A program made the position numbers and the translations under genes. A stretch of 64,000 nt of DNA. Origin: Micromonospora_I sp040659735 (GTDB lineage Bacteria; Actinomycetota; Actinomycetes; Mycobacteriales; Micromonosporaceae). Positions 53,936 to 61,527 of this stretch are shown here, one piece after another. The first letter of the stretch is position 1. Each line of letters starts with the position of its first letter. The notes under the pieces were generated by a model. The model ran no database searches and was not told where the DNA came from. It saw only the letters and a list, made by a program, of their open reading frames with translations. Location: the NCBI RefSeq assembly GCF_040659735.1, contig NZ_JBFANZ010000019.1:56453-120452 (forward strand). The letters are read 5' to 3'.

Positions 53936-53990
53936 ACGTGCTACGCAAGTGGGCCGACATGCTGCACTCACCGGTCAAGCCCAAGTTCTG
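53936..53990 (+). pseudogene. 3'-end fragment of a nucleoside deaminase gene
   Basis: These 55 bp match 56512-56566, the last codons of the intact deaminase at 56064, at about 50 of 55 positions, including 30 identical bases in a row. It reads VLRKWADML and SPVKPKF. Only the 3' end is present, so it is a relic of a duplicated or rearranged copy. It marks the left edge of the accessory region. Confidence 0.75.
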
Positions 53991-54042
53991 TACCGGCCCC
54001 GCTGTCTGGTCCCACCACATGCTTGACGGTTGACCTGGACGT

Positions 54043-54453
54043 CTACGGCGTCCACACGGTGACCAATGGCATGAGGTCCCGGATCCCCACGCTTTTCGCG
54101 CCACCAAGGGTCGGCAAGATGACGCTGATATCTGGGTGGTAGTCGAACAGCACCTGACGGTCGCGCCCGCACGGACTGACCGGCCCGCGGCCGAAATTGC
54201 CCACCGCCACGATTGTCGTCAGCTCGCGAGCCCCAGAAGCACGGGCGTGAGCGAGTGCGACGAGTTCGGCGCAGGGGCCACCGGTGAAGTGGTAAAGGTT
54301 GATACCGCCGTACATGGACCCATCGACTCCACGCACTGCTGCCCCGACGGTATGGATGCCGTCCACGCCGTCGGTGTTTGCATCCACGATCTGACGGGCG
54401 TATTCGATCAGTTCACGGTCGTCGTCGGTCAGGTCGCGCGGGGAGATCCGCAT
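54043..54453 (-). CDS. Blasticidin-S-deaminase-like cytidine deaminase
   Basis: The product has 136 residues. INLYHFTGGPCAELVALAHA and GNFGRGPVSPCGRDRQVLFDYHPD closely follow the fungal blasticidin-S deaminase blocks as I remember them (YHFTGGPCAELV, SPCGRCRQVLLDLHP), and VGIRDLMP matches its C-terminus. The zinc site would use Cys of GPCAE and the first Cys of SPCG, but the second Cys of PCGxC is Asp here. The catalytic Glu is kept. It is leaderless (TAGCCT 6 nt before ATG 54453). Substrate could be a nucleoside or a nucleoside antibiotic. Confidence 0.82.
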   Translation of the reverse strand: MRISPRDLTDDDRELIEYARQIVDANTDGVDGIHTVGAAVRGVDGSMYGGINLYHFTGGPCAELVALAHARASGARELTTIVAVGNFGRGPVSPCGRDRQVLFDYHPDISVILPTLGGAKSVGIRDLMPLVTVWTP

Positions 54454-54459
54454 CGGATT

Positions 54460-54465
54460 AGGCTA
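54460..54465 (-). promoter_or_regulatory. -10 box (TAGCCT) of the leaderless deaminase gene
   Basis: On the minus strand TAGCCT ends 6 nt before ATG 54453. A small CATGATC/GATCATG dyad lies just upstream at 54477-54498. Confidence 0.55.
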
Positions 54466-54677
54466 CCCACGCCGAGCATGATCGAGGTATTGATCATGTC
54501 AAGCGTCTGGTGGGACGCGAGTGTCAACCAGGTCCCGAGTCAAGGCACGGCCGCAGTCGGCTGTCCGACTCCGGTGAGGCGTTACAGGCGGCTTCACATG
54601 ATCGGCGACACCCCGCGGAGCTAGAGAAAGCCGAGCCCTTGGCGCGCTACGAATCTTGCCCCTTACCCTGCAAGTCC

Positions 54678-54705
54678 TTGAGGAATTGATCACCGTTGCT
54701 ACGAT
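54678..54705 (+). promoter_or_regulatory. Promoter (TTGAGG / TACGAT) of a leaderless membrane-protein gene
   Basis: TTGAGG (54678-54683) and TACGAT (54700-54705) are 16 nt apart, and the -10 ends 7 nt before GTG 54713. This is the most complete promoter visible among the leaderless genes. Confidence 0.6.
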
Positions 54706-54712
54706 CCCACCC

Positions 54713-55087
54713 GTGGACGAGACCGTAGCGCGACGGAGTTTCGCCGTGCTGGCGGGCTGGTACGCGTTCGTCGTGCTCGCGCCGGTCGCGGCGGTGGCCT
54801 TCACCCTTGGCCCTGAGTTTCTGGGCCTGGGCCCGGAAAGGCCCGGTCCCGACAAGCTGTGTACGGCGAAGACGCAGGCGTGCTTGAGACCGGGTCGGGA
54901 CGTGTGGGACCTGCTTCAGGGCTGCGTGCCGCTCCTTCTGGTCAGCCTGGCGATCTCGCTGCTGGTGCGACGGTTCCTCGTCCACCGGTCCGAGTCGGCG
55001 GTGGTCACGGGCACACTGGCGGCGTTCAGCGGTTGGCTCGGCTGCGCACTGCTGGCCTGCGGTCTGCCCATACTGCTGTACCGCTAG
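54713..55087 (+). CDS. Small membrane protein
   Basis: The product has 124 residues with three hydrophobic helices (about 13-35, 63-85 and 95-120). The stretch CTAKTQACLRPGRDVWDLLQGC contains three cysteines that may face outside. GTG 54713 is supported by the promoter just upstream. It lies in the accessory island. I do not recognise a family. Confidence 0.6.
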   Translation: MDETVARRSFAVLAGWYAFVVLAPVAAVAFTLGPEFLGLGPERPGPDKLCTAKTQACLRPGRDVWDLLQGCVPLLLVSLAISLLVRRFLVHRSESAVVTGTLAAFSGWLGCALLACGLPILLYR

Positions 55088-55231
55088 CCGGACGTGTCAC
55101 CGATCATCTGAGTGATCCGTAACGCATCAAGTGGAGCCCGACAAGCCGGCAGTCGGCGGGCTACACGTGGTCCTGGTCCTGCGGGGTCTCTAGCAACGCG
55201 GCAGCGAGCTCGGCCATGGAACCGATGACGG

Positions 55232-55269
55232 CAGGGGCGGGGTCGAACCGCCGACCTTCCGATTTTCAG
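55232..55269. other. Putative attachment site: 38-bp copy of the tRNA-Phe 3' half
   Basis: This 38-bp sequence, starting CAGGGGCGGGGTCG and ending GATTTTCAG, is identical to 58628-58665, which covers the 3' side of the anticodon arm, variable loop and T arm of tRNA-Phe. Elements that integrate into tRNA genes leave such a copy at the far end. It has the same orientation as in the tRNA gene and lies 66 bp from an integrase-tail fragment. Confidence 0.75.
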
Positions 55270-55334
55270 GCACCCGCATTTCCGCAGGTCAGGCAGCCGC
55301 AGCAGCCCGCCGTGCGACAGCCCGTGCGATTGGC

Positions 55335-55377
55335 CTCCGTATCGTGATGTGCCGGGGTTGCCGTGCGACATCTCCGT
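55335..55377 (-). pseudogene. Second copy of the integrase 3' end
   Basis: These 43 bp match 55769-55811 at 39 positions. On the minus strand they encode GDVARQPRHITI versus GDVARLPRHITM at the end of the integrase fragment. It suggests two related elements inserted here, or an internal duplication. Confidence 0.65.
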
Positions 55378-55430
55378 CTCGGAGGGGCCGGGCAAGCCTG
55401 CGACCTTGACATCCCTTGAATGATGGCCGC

Positions 55431-55757
55431 ATGAGCGTGAACGACCTGGGCCCGGAATGGATCGACTTGCGCCTCGTCATCGTGGTCCTCGGCCTTGTCG
55501 TGGTCATACTCGGCGTGCGTGTCGCGGTGACGCGACGGTTTCCTATGGCCTGGGTGCGGGGTGAGCGTCTAACGGCCAGCCAGCGATCCCAGCCCGTCCG
55601 CCACGGTGGCTCTGTCGCCCTGCTCGGTGCGGGCGTGCTCGTCCAGCAGGCACCGTTCCTCATCCCCGTGCCCTTCGCGGTCGGACGGGCCCTGTTCGCA
55701 GTGGCACTGCTTCTCGTCATGACTGCGGTGGGATGGTCCGTCCTGGTCCGGCGCTAA
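55431..55757 (+). CDS. Small two- to three-helix membrane protein
   Basis: The product has 108 residues from ATG 55431. Helices are LVIVVLGLVVVILGVRVAV and FAVGRALFAVALLLVMTAVGW, and possibly VALLGAGVLVQQAPFLI. It sits between the two integrase-tail copies. TTGACA occurs at 55406 upstream, but no well-spaced -10. No family recognised; it may belong to the integrated element. Confidence 0.55.
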   Translation: MSVNDLGPEWIDLRLVIVVLGLVVVILGVRVAVTRRFPMAWVRGERLTASQRSQPVRHGGSVALLGAGVLVQQAPFLIPVPFAVGRALFAVALLLVMTAVGWSVLVRR

Positions 55758-55764
55758 CCATTCA

Positions 55765-56052
55765 CTAGCTCCGCATCGTGATGTGCCGAGGCAGCCGTGC
55801 GACATCTCCGTGCGCGGCCAGCTCGGACAGGGCTTTGGCGATCTCCCGGTCGCGCCCGTCGACGGCGTGGAGGTACCGGCGAGCTGCCGCCATGGACGAG
55901 TGGCCCAGCCGCTTCATCAGGTCAGCCAGCGTCGCGCCGGTCTGCACGGCGAGGGTCTGCCCCGTGTGCCGCAGGTCGTGAAGGTCAGGACCGAACTCCG
56001 ATTCGTCACCCCACTCAAGCCCTGGCCCAAGCGCAGATCCGGCGGTAAGCCC
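55765..56052 (-). pseudogene. C-terminal fragment of a tyrosine recombinase (integrase)
   Basis: About 95 residues are open. LHDLRHTGQTLAVQTGATLADLMKRLGH followed by SSMAAARRYLHAVDGRDREI is the catalytic end of phage/AICE-type integrases, with HxxR, the later His and the nucleophile Tyr all in place. The N-terminal DNA-binding part and the first catalytic Arg are missing, because an in-frame stop at 56053-56055 and the divergent deaminase gene replace them. It is therefore a non-functional remnant. Confidence 0.8.
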
Positions 56053-56063
56053 TCAGGAAGACC

Positions 56064-56567
56064 ATGACCGCAGAACTGGACGCCCAAGACGAGCGGTTCC
56101 TGGCAAGGGCCATCGAGATCTCACGGCGCGCATTGGAGGACGAGGGCAAAACCCCGTTCGGAGTCATCGTCGTCATATCCGGAGAGATCGTCGGTGAGGC
56201 CAGCAGCGTTGTCGAGCTGCGGGACCCGACCGCACACGCCGAAGTCATGGCCCTGCGTCATGCAGGCAGCAACCTCTGGCGACACCTCTTTCAAGACGGC
56301 ATCATGTACGCCAGCAGCGAGCCCTGCCCCATGTGCCTCATGGCCTGCTACTGGGCCCGCATCCCCCGACTGATCTTCGGAGCCAGCAGCCACGACGTAG
56401 CGACCTACGGCTTCGAAGACCTCCAGTTCTACCGAGAGGTCGCCCAACGGGCCGAGCGCCGTTCATTGCGCGAAGAGGTTGCCGAAGGAGCCCTCCGGGA
56501 CCAGGCCGTCGACGTGCTACGCAAGTGGGCCGACATGCTGCCTTCACCGGTCGAACCCAAGCTCTGA
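56064..56567 (+). CDS. Zinc-dependent nucleoside/guanine deaminase-like protein
   Basis: The product has 167 residues of the CMP/dCMP deaminase superfamily. The zinc and catalytic motifs are PTAHAEVMAL (His, Glu) and SSEPCPMCLMACYWARI (two Cys). KTPFGVIVVISGEIV resembles guanine and tRNA-adenosine deaminases. The C-terminus has VLRKWADMLPSPVEPKL, whose coding sequence is duplicated at 53936. ATG 56064 has AGGAAG about 7 nt upstream. It is inside the accessory island; the natural substrate is unknown. Confidence 0.82.
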   Translation: MTAELDAQDERFLARAIEISRRALEDEGKTPFGVIVVISGEIVGEASSVVELRDPTAHAEVMALRHAGSNLWRHLFQDGIMYASSEPCPMCLMACYWARIPRLIFGASSHDVATYGFEDLQFYREVAQRAERRSLREEVAEGALRDQAVDVLRKWADMLPSPVEPKL

Positions 56568-56708
56568 CAGAGCCCACTGTCCTCCGTCGACTGATGTACG
56601 ACAGGCGTCCGCCAACTGATCTGCGACACCCAGCGCGCTGATCGCGGCATGACAGGTTGGCTGGGCGGCAGTACGCTCCCGACCCGGTGACGAGACGAAG
56701 GGGACAGG

Positions 56709-57260
56709 GTGGGCGCATCGGCGTGGAGCTGGCAGGTGCCGTATCAGCAGGATCTCGGTGGCGCGTTGCAGCAAGCTCGCCGCGAGGCGTACGCGCGGGG
56801 CTCGTTCTATCGCGAAGAGCCGAACAGGCAAGCCCGATCGATGGGCGAAGAAGACTATGTCGCGTGGGAGCTTGCCGAGATTCGAAAGAGCGTCGTCGAC
56901 GCGTTCGGCGATGACGGCTGGGAACCAGACGACACCATGTCCCGAGAGGCATGGCGTGCTGCGCAGATCGAGGTGACAGGCCCAGACTCGCTGCTGGCGT
57001 CGCAGCCGTTCTCCGGCACCCACTCGATCATCGACATGACCGGGGTCTCGGCCACAGCGGCACCGCGAATGGTGGCACCGGTGCCAGCCGAGGAACTGGA
57101 CGAGCTGTTCGGCGCGCGCCGACCTGCCGCCACCGCGGTCGCCGAGGCGATCGAGAACGGTGCCCTCACCGGCCTCGAGCGATGGCACGGCCGGTACGTG
57201 ATCGGGTACGACGGCGATGTGCCGCACGCGATCTACTTCGTGGGGTACAGCGGCGACTGA
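56709..57260 (+). CDS. Hypothetical protein
   Basis: The product has 183 residues, soluble and acidic. It starts GASAWSWQVPYQQDLGGALQQARREAYARGSFYRE and ends WHGRYVIGYDGDVPHAIYFVGYSGD. I recall similar proteins in other Micromonospora and Streptomyces accessory regions, always without function. GTG 56709 has AAGGGGA upstream. It lies between the deaminase and the convergent phosphotransferase. Confidence 0.6.
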   Translation: MGASAWSWQVPYQQDLGGALQQARREAYARGSFYREEPNRQARSMGEEDYVAWELAEIRKSVVDAFGDDGWEPDDTMSREAWRAAQIEVTGPDSLLASQPFSGTHSIIDMTGVSATAAPRMVAPVPAEELDELFGARRPAATAVAEAIENGALTGLERWHGRYVIGYDGDVPHAIYFVGYSGD

Positions 57261-57404
57261 CCCGGCGCAACGGCCGACAGCGACCCGTGTGACTGCCACG
57301 ACCGGTCGTTCGGCTGGTAAGGCGCTCCACCTTGTCCCCGTCCGGGGAGGCCGGACGGTCTACGACTGCCCGACGAGGAGATCCGCCCGCGACGCTGGAA
57401 CGCG

Positions 57405-58202
57405 TCATCCCTCGTGCTGGTTGAAATCAACGTGCAACCCCATGCCACCGTCGGTCAGAAGTCCGCCGTCGGACTGAAGCATGCGCCACTCGGCCTCAAT
57501 ATCCTCGGCGTCGCCTCGGGCGAGGAAGGACGCCCACGGTTCGATCCCCTGGCCTCCCAGGCGCCGCACCCGGTCCGCCTCACGGTGCTGCAGCCGTAGC
57601 AGGGCAGCAAGGACATCACCCGGACGCGCACCGTAAGCCGCACAGCACCATTCGAGCCGTTTCGCCGCGTGTGCCCATTCGGCAGGTCCGGTCAGGTCGC
57701 GCAGCGGCACCGCGTACCAGGCGAGCTGGGCGAGGTCATCAATGGCTTCACCCGGTTCGGCGAAGTCCCAGTCGATGAAGCCGACCAGCTGACCGCCGGT
57801 CCAGATCGAGTTCCATGGGCCGAGATCACCATGACGGATGATCGAACCGGGCCGCCAACACGCCTCCGGATCAAACCAGACGGCATCGGAGGGCGGGACG
57901 AAGTTGGCGACAGCGTCATGGTAGTTGGCCAGCCAAGCGGCCAACTGCTCGATGCCGCGCCGTTCCATCAGCGACGCAGGCCACGGACGCATCGCCGGCT
58001 CGCCGTGTAGCAGCGACAAGACTTCGCGACCCTCGGAGTCGATACCCAGCACTCTTGGCGCGCCGGTGAAGCCCACGTCTGCGAGGTGGTTGAGCAAGGC
58101 ATGGACGGTCGGTGTCCACGGTCCGCGCGGCCGTCTGATGGTGTCCCCGACCCGCCGTACTGTGGTGATGCTGCCGCTCGCCGTATTGCCGTCCTCGATC
58201 AT
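57405..58202 (-). CDS. Aminoglycoside-phosphotransferase-like (APH fold) kinase
   Basis: The product has 265 residues. IRHGDLGPWNSIW (catalytic Asp, Asn) and VGFIDWDFAEPGEAIDDLAQLAW (Mg-binding Asp) are the APH/choline-kinase core. The N-terminal lobe has VRRVGDTIRRPRGPWTPTVHALL. Homologues are common in accessory DNA and mostly have unknown small-molecule substrates, so resistance is not implied. It is leaderless, with TAGCCT 6 nt before ATG 58202. Confidence 0.85.
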   Translation of the reverse strand: MIEDGNTASGSITTVRRVGDTIRRPRGPWTPTVHALLNHLADVGFTGAPRVLGIDSEGREVLSLLHGEPAMRPWPASLMERRGIEQLAAWLANYHDAVANFVPPSDAVWFDPEACWRPGSIIRHGDLGPWNSIWTGGQLVGFIDWDFAEPGEAIDDLAQLAWYAVPLRDLTGPAEWAHAAKRLEWCCAAYGARPGDVLAALLRLQHREADRVRRLGGQGIEPWASFLARGDAEDIEAEWRMLQSDGGLLTDGGMGLHVDFNQHEG

Positions 58203-58208
58203 CGTCGC

Positions 58209-58214
58209 AGGCTA
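58209..58214 (-). promoter_or_regulatory. -10 box (TAGCCT) of the leaderless phosphotransferase gene
   Basis: On the minus strand TAGCCT ends 6 nt before ATG 58202, the same box and spacing as at 54460. Confidence 0.55.
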
Positions 58215-58568
58215 CAGGCGAGGGGGATGCACGTAGGCCGAGGCGGCGATGGGCAATCCACGGGCAGTAACCACGAAGCCTGGCGGTCATTAGCGGGCAC
58301 GAGTGGTAGGCGGGCCAGCCGAGGAGAGAAGGCGTTTCGGGCATCACGACCGGTTGCGCACGCCCTTCCAAACTGAGGCTCCAGAGCCGCGGCCCGAGGG
58401 CGCTGACGGTGGCCATGCCAGGTGTGAGGCCGGCCACGAGGCGGCGCGAGCCTCCAGGCGCACCAAAACCGTCCGTGCGATCCAAGTGCGATAAGCGCCG
58501 GCCACTAGTGGGATTCCGGGGTCAACGAGGGGCAGACCGGACGGCCGGGCTTCCGGGGTGCAAAGCAA
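58215..58568. other. Non-coding stretch between the phosphotransferase gene and the tRNAs
   Basis: About 350 bp contain only short frames without ribosome-binding sites or recognisable products. If the att copy at 55232 is real, this is the tRNA-proximal end of the integrated element. No excisionase-like frame is seen. Confidence 0.45.
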
Positions 58569-58600
58569 AGCGCCCACCGGCGTTTCCGCTGGTGGGCGCT
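58569..58600 (-). terminator. Terminator downstream of the tRNA genes
   Basis: AGCGCCCACC (58569-58578) and GGTGGGCGCT (58591-58600) are perfect arms with a 12-nt loop that can add two GG/CC pairs. On the minus strand it is followed by TTTGCTTTG. It lies 24 bp beyond tRNA-Phe. Confidence 0.7.
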
Positions 58601-58623
58601 GCAATAGCCCGGCGAAGGCTATG

Positions 58624-58697
58624 TGGCCAGGGGCGGGGTCGAACCGCCGACCTTCCGATTTTCAGTCGGACGCTCGTACCAACTGAGCTACCTGGCC
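58624..58697 (-). tRNA. tRNA-Phe (GAA)
   Basis: Minus strand, 74 nt with discriminator A and no encoded CCA. The acceptor is GGCCAGG/CCTGGCC, the anticodon arm TCCGA-CTGAAAA-TCGGA with anticodon GAA, and the T arm GGCGG-TTCGACC-CCGCC. Its 3' half is duplicated at 55232, so it appears to be an integration target. Confidence 0.93.
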
Positions 58698-58805
58698 GTG
58701 CACTCGAGCAATGTTACCTGGCTGGCGGCGGGGCCGCCGATCAGGTTGTCACGCTCGGAAACGCAGAACGCCGCGCGTTGGGTCACGCACGGCGGACGGC
58801 GCTGG

Positions 58806-58879
58806 CGGTCCTGACGGGACTTGAACCCGCGACCTCCGCCTTGACAGGGCGGCGAGCACTCCAACTGCTCCACAGGACC
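58806..58879 (-). tRNA. tRNA-Asp (GTC)
   Basis: Minus strand, 74 nt with discriminator G. The acceptor is GGTCCTG/CAGGACC, the anticodon arm CCGCC-CTGTCAA-GGCGG with anticodon GTC, and the T arm CGCGGG-TTCAAGT-CCCG. CCA is not encoded. Confidence 0.93.
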
Positions 58880-58906
58880 TTGCTCTTGCTCCGGCTAGGC
58901 CGGTCG

Positions 58907-58979
58907 TGCCCCCAACGGGATTCGAACCCGTGCTACCGCCTTGAAAGGGCGGCGTCCTAGGCCGCTAGACGATGAGGGC
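58907..58979 (-). tRNA. tRNA-Glu (TTC)
   Basis: Minus strand, 73 nt with discriminator A. The acceptor is GCCCTCA/TGGGGGC with one G-U pair, the anticodon arm CCGCC-CTTTCAA-GGCGG with anticodon TTC, and the T arm ACGGG-TTCGAAT-CCCGT. It is the first of a Glu-Asp-Phe set, a common actinobacterial order. Confidence 0.93.
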
Positions 58980-59128
58980 GGCCCCGCCATCATTGCACAT
59001 GGCAACTTCAAGCGGACTTGCTCCCATCCGGCCCCGCCGGAGGCTTCGAAAGCATACGTGACGCCGAGCCGTACGACAAAACCGGTGCCACCCGCGTCAC
59101 AGTCGCCGGTCCGGCCAGTGCTCCGCGC

Positions 59129-59920
59129 TCACCGGAGCAGGGTGATGCCGTGCTTCTGCCGCAGCGTCGCGACCAACTTCGGACAGACCGCGAGGGTGCC
59201 CCTGCGGTCGCCGCCGCCGTCGTGCAGCAGCACGATCGACCCGGCCCGGGCCTGGCTGATCACCCGCTTGCGGATCGTCTCCGCTCCCGGCTTGGCCCAG
59301 TCGTGCGGGTCAACGTCCCAGCCGAGCGGCGTCATTCCCAGCTCGCGGGCGACCTTGACGACCGCGGTCGTCCATTTCCCGCCGGGCTGCCGGTAATAAC
59401 TGATCTTCGTGCCGGGCGCCGCCCGATGGATCTCGCGGTTGGTCCGGATGAGGTTCGCCTGTATGTGGGCCGGGGAGAGTTTGCCGAGGTTGAGTTCGTG
59501 GTGCCAGCTGTGATTGCACAGCGTGTGTCCCTCGCGCACCATCCGCGCGACGAGGGCGGGATGCCGCCGCACCTCTGTGCCGACCACGCAGAAGGTCGCC
59601 TTCACGTTGCTCGCCCGCAACTGGTCGAGCAGTTTCGGCGTCCACACCGGGTCCGGTCCGTCGTCGAAGGTGAGCGCGACGCCCTTGGTGCCGGTGGTCC
59701 GCTGCGTGCCGAACGGTCCGGTTCCGGTGCGCGAGACCGTCGTCGTCTGCCCGGGTTGGGTCGGGGACGGTGTGGGGGGCGGGGGTGACGCGGTGGGGGT
59801 CGCCTTGCGGGAGAGGGCGTGGGCCGTGGACGAGGGCGTATTACCCGGCAGGGCCCAGAGCCCGCTGAGTAGGAGCGTGGGCGCGACCACACCGGCCACG
59901 ATTGCGGTGCGTCTGTGCAT
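59129..59920 (-). CDS. Secreted polysaccharide deacetylase (NodB family)
   Basis: The product has 263 residues from ATG 59920 (GGAGAG upstream). A signal peptide or anchor (RRTAIVAGVVAPTLLLSGLWALPG) is followed by a Pro/Thr linker and the NodB domain: GVALTFDDGPDPVW (metal Asp), CNHSWHHELNL (metal His), YYRQPGGKWT, GWDVDPHDW and IVLLHDGGGDR. It should deacetylate peptidoglycan or another N-acetylated glycan outside the membrane, using a divalent metal. Monocistronic, convergent with nothing on its 3' side except the tRNA genes. Confidence 0.9.
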   Translation of the reverse strand: MHRRTAIVAGVVAPTLLLSGLWALPGNTPSSTAHALSRKATPTASPPPPTPSPTQPGQTTTVSRTGTGPFGTQRTTGTKGVALTFDDGPDPVWTPKLLDQLRASNVKATFCVVGTEVRRHPALVARMVREGHTLCNHSWHHELNLGKLSPAHIQANLIRTNREIHRAAPGTKISYYRQPGGKWTTAVVKVARELGMTPLGWDVDPHDWAKPGAETIRKRVISQARAGSIVLLHDGGGDRRGTLAVCPKLVATLRQKHGITLLR

Positions 59921-60002
59921 CGTCGACTCTCCGACGAGAGGGTGGGGGGACGGAGGGACCACACGCTAGCGGAGTCGGGCCAAGCGTGAAAACCCCTCTG
60001 AT

Positions 60003-60929
60003 TCAGCTCACAGCGGCCCCACCCGCCGCCTGTGCGGCGAGGGACAGGGATACCGCCTCCATCAGATGTCGTGGATGCGATACGCCGTCCGGCAGTGTGT
60101 CGAGCTGCCAGCCGGGACCGGCGGCGAGGATCAGCAGCGGTCGGTGTGCCGCCGCGAGCAGCGCGCCGAGTTGTCCGGGCGCCGCGGTTGATCGGGAGTG
60201 CGACCAGAGGACCACGGCGGCGGGGCCGGTGCGCGCCACCGCCTGGGCGAGCGCCGGGGGCGGCACGCGGGCCCCGAGCAGTCGGCAGGCGACCTGGGCC
60301 TCGGCGAGCGCCGCGGCGAGCGCCTCCAGCGGGAGCGCGTGCTGCTCCTCGTCGGCGCAGGCGAGCAGGATCCGGGGTGCCTCGGCGGTGCGCGGTCGGG
60401 GCACCGCGCCGAGTACCTCGGAGACGCACCGGGAGAGCAGGTGTTCGACCTCGATGAGGCTGCCGGTGGCGGCGTGCCGTTCGCCGATGCCGACGAGCAC
60501 GGGCGTCAGCACGTTCTGCCAGGTGTGGATCACGCCATCTGCCGAGACGGACTGCTGGATGAGCTCGCGCATCGCGACGGAGTCGAGGCGCATCGCCGCG
60601 CGGGACAGCCCGCGGGCCGCAGGACCGGCGCGTCCGACCGGGATGGCGAACCCGCCGCCGTCGCGGGCGGTCGCCGCCGGCGTCTCGGCCCGATGCGGGT
60701 CGGGGGCGCCCGACGCCCACCGGGCCGCCTCCGCCGGGACCACGCCCTCGGCGGTCAGCCGGCGCATGACCTCCAGACGCGCGAGGTCCTCGCTGGTGTA
60801 GCGGCGGTGGTGGCCGGGGACGTGCTGGCTCGGGCCGAGTCCGTAGCGCTGGTGCCAGGTGCGCAGCGTGGTGACGGCGACGCCCAACCGGCGTGCGACC
60901 GCCCCCGCGCTCAGCGCGTCATCGCCCAC
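60003..60929 (-). CDS. MerR-family regulator with B12-binding domain (LitR/CarH type)
   Basis: The product has 308 residues. An N-terminal MerR helix-turn-helix (LSAGAVARRLGVAVTTLRTWHQRYGLGP and HHRRYTSEDLARLEVMRRL) is followed by a helical cap domain with IGERHAATGSLIEVEHLLSRC and a Rossmann-like cobalamin domain with DEEQHALPLEALAAAL and VVLWSHS. Such proteins use adenosylcobalamin as a light sensor to control carotenoid genes, and idi, crtI and crtB are directly adjacent. In the cap domain the usual Trp before the VEH motif is His here. GTG 60929 overlaps idi by 11 bp. Confidence 0.85.
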   Translation of the reverse strand: MGDDALSAGAVARRLGVAVTTLRTWHQRYGLGPSQHVPGHHRRYTSEDLARLEVMRRLTAEGVVPAEAARWASGAPDPHRAETPAATARDGGGFAIPVGRAGPAARGLSRAAMRLDSVAMRELIQQSVSADGVIHTWQNVLTPVLVGIGERHAATGSLIEVEHLLSRCVSEVLGAVPRPRTAEAPRILLACADEEQHALPLEALAAALAEAQVACRLLGARVPPPALAQAVARTGPAAVVLWSHSRSTAAPGQLGALLAAAHRPLLILAAGPGWQLDTLPDGVSHPRHLMEAVSLSLAAQAAGGAAVS

Positions 60930-61527
60930 CCGACCGCTCCGGTGCGTCGTCGAGTGGCCGGCCGGGGTCGGCGGTGGCGGGTTGGTCGAGCCGGCCGATC
61001 ACGCCGGCGAGCCAGGGCGCGTACGCGTCGGGGTTGGCGGTGAGGTCGGCGCGCAACTCGGCGCGGTCTGTCCAGCGCAGTTCGGCGACCTCGCCGGGGT
61101 CCGCGAGCAACGGCTCGTCCGGGGAGAATTCCCCGAGAAGCACGTGATCGTATTCGGACTCCACGCGTCCCGTGACCGGATCTTCGGCGTAGTAGGTGTA
61201 GATGCCGATCTCGGTGAGCGCGACCGGTCCCGCGCCGATCTCCTCGGCGAGGCGGCGGTTGGCGGCCTCGGCGGGGGACTGGCCGGGTGCGGGGTGTCCG
61301 CAGCAGGCGTTGGCCCAGACGAGGGGGAAGCGGGTCTTGGCGCTGGCCCGCCGCTGCAGCAGGATGCGACCGTCGGCGTCGGTCAGGATGACCGAGAACG
61401 CGCGGTGCAGCCGGCCGGGCGGCCGGTGCGCCTCGTCGACGGTGCACTCGCCGGTGGGGCGACCCGCGTCGTCCACGAGTTCGACGAGGTGGCTCTCGCG
61501 CGACGCCGCCACCGGGGCGCCGGTCAC
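60919..61527 (-). CDS. idi: Isopentenyl-diphosphate delta-isomerase, type I
   Basis: The product has 202 residues of the Nudix fold. HRAFSVILTDADGRILLQRRA, VWANACCGHP (catalytic Cys) and EIGIYTYYAED, plus GRVESEYDHVLLGEF with the catalytic Glu, define type I IDI. It interconverts IPP and DMAPP for carotenoid synthesis. Its start overlaps crtI by 4 bp and its end overlaps the regulator gene by 11 bp, so all three are one leftward operon. Confidence 0.93.
   Translation of the reverse strand: MTGAPVAASRESHLVELVDDAGRPTGECTVDEAHRPPGRLHRAFSVILTDADGRILLQRRASAKTRFPLVWANACCGHPAPGQSPAEAANRRLAEEIGAGPVALTEIGIYTYYAEDPVTGRVESEYDHVLLGEFSPDEPLLADPGEVAELRWTDRAELRADLTANPDAYAPWLAGVIGRLDQPATADPGRPLDDAPERSGGR

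Noticed and set aside
57405..58202. Phosphotransferase as an antibiotic-resistance gene
   Set aside because: Only the general APH/choline-kinase fold motifs are visible, which do not show a drug substrate.
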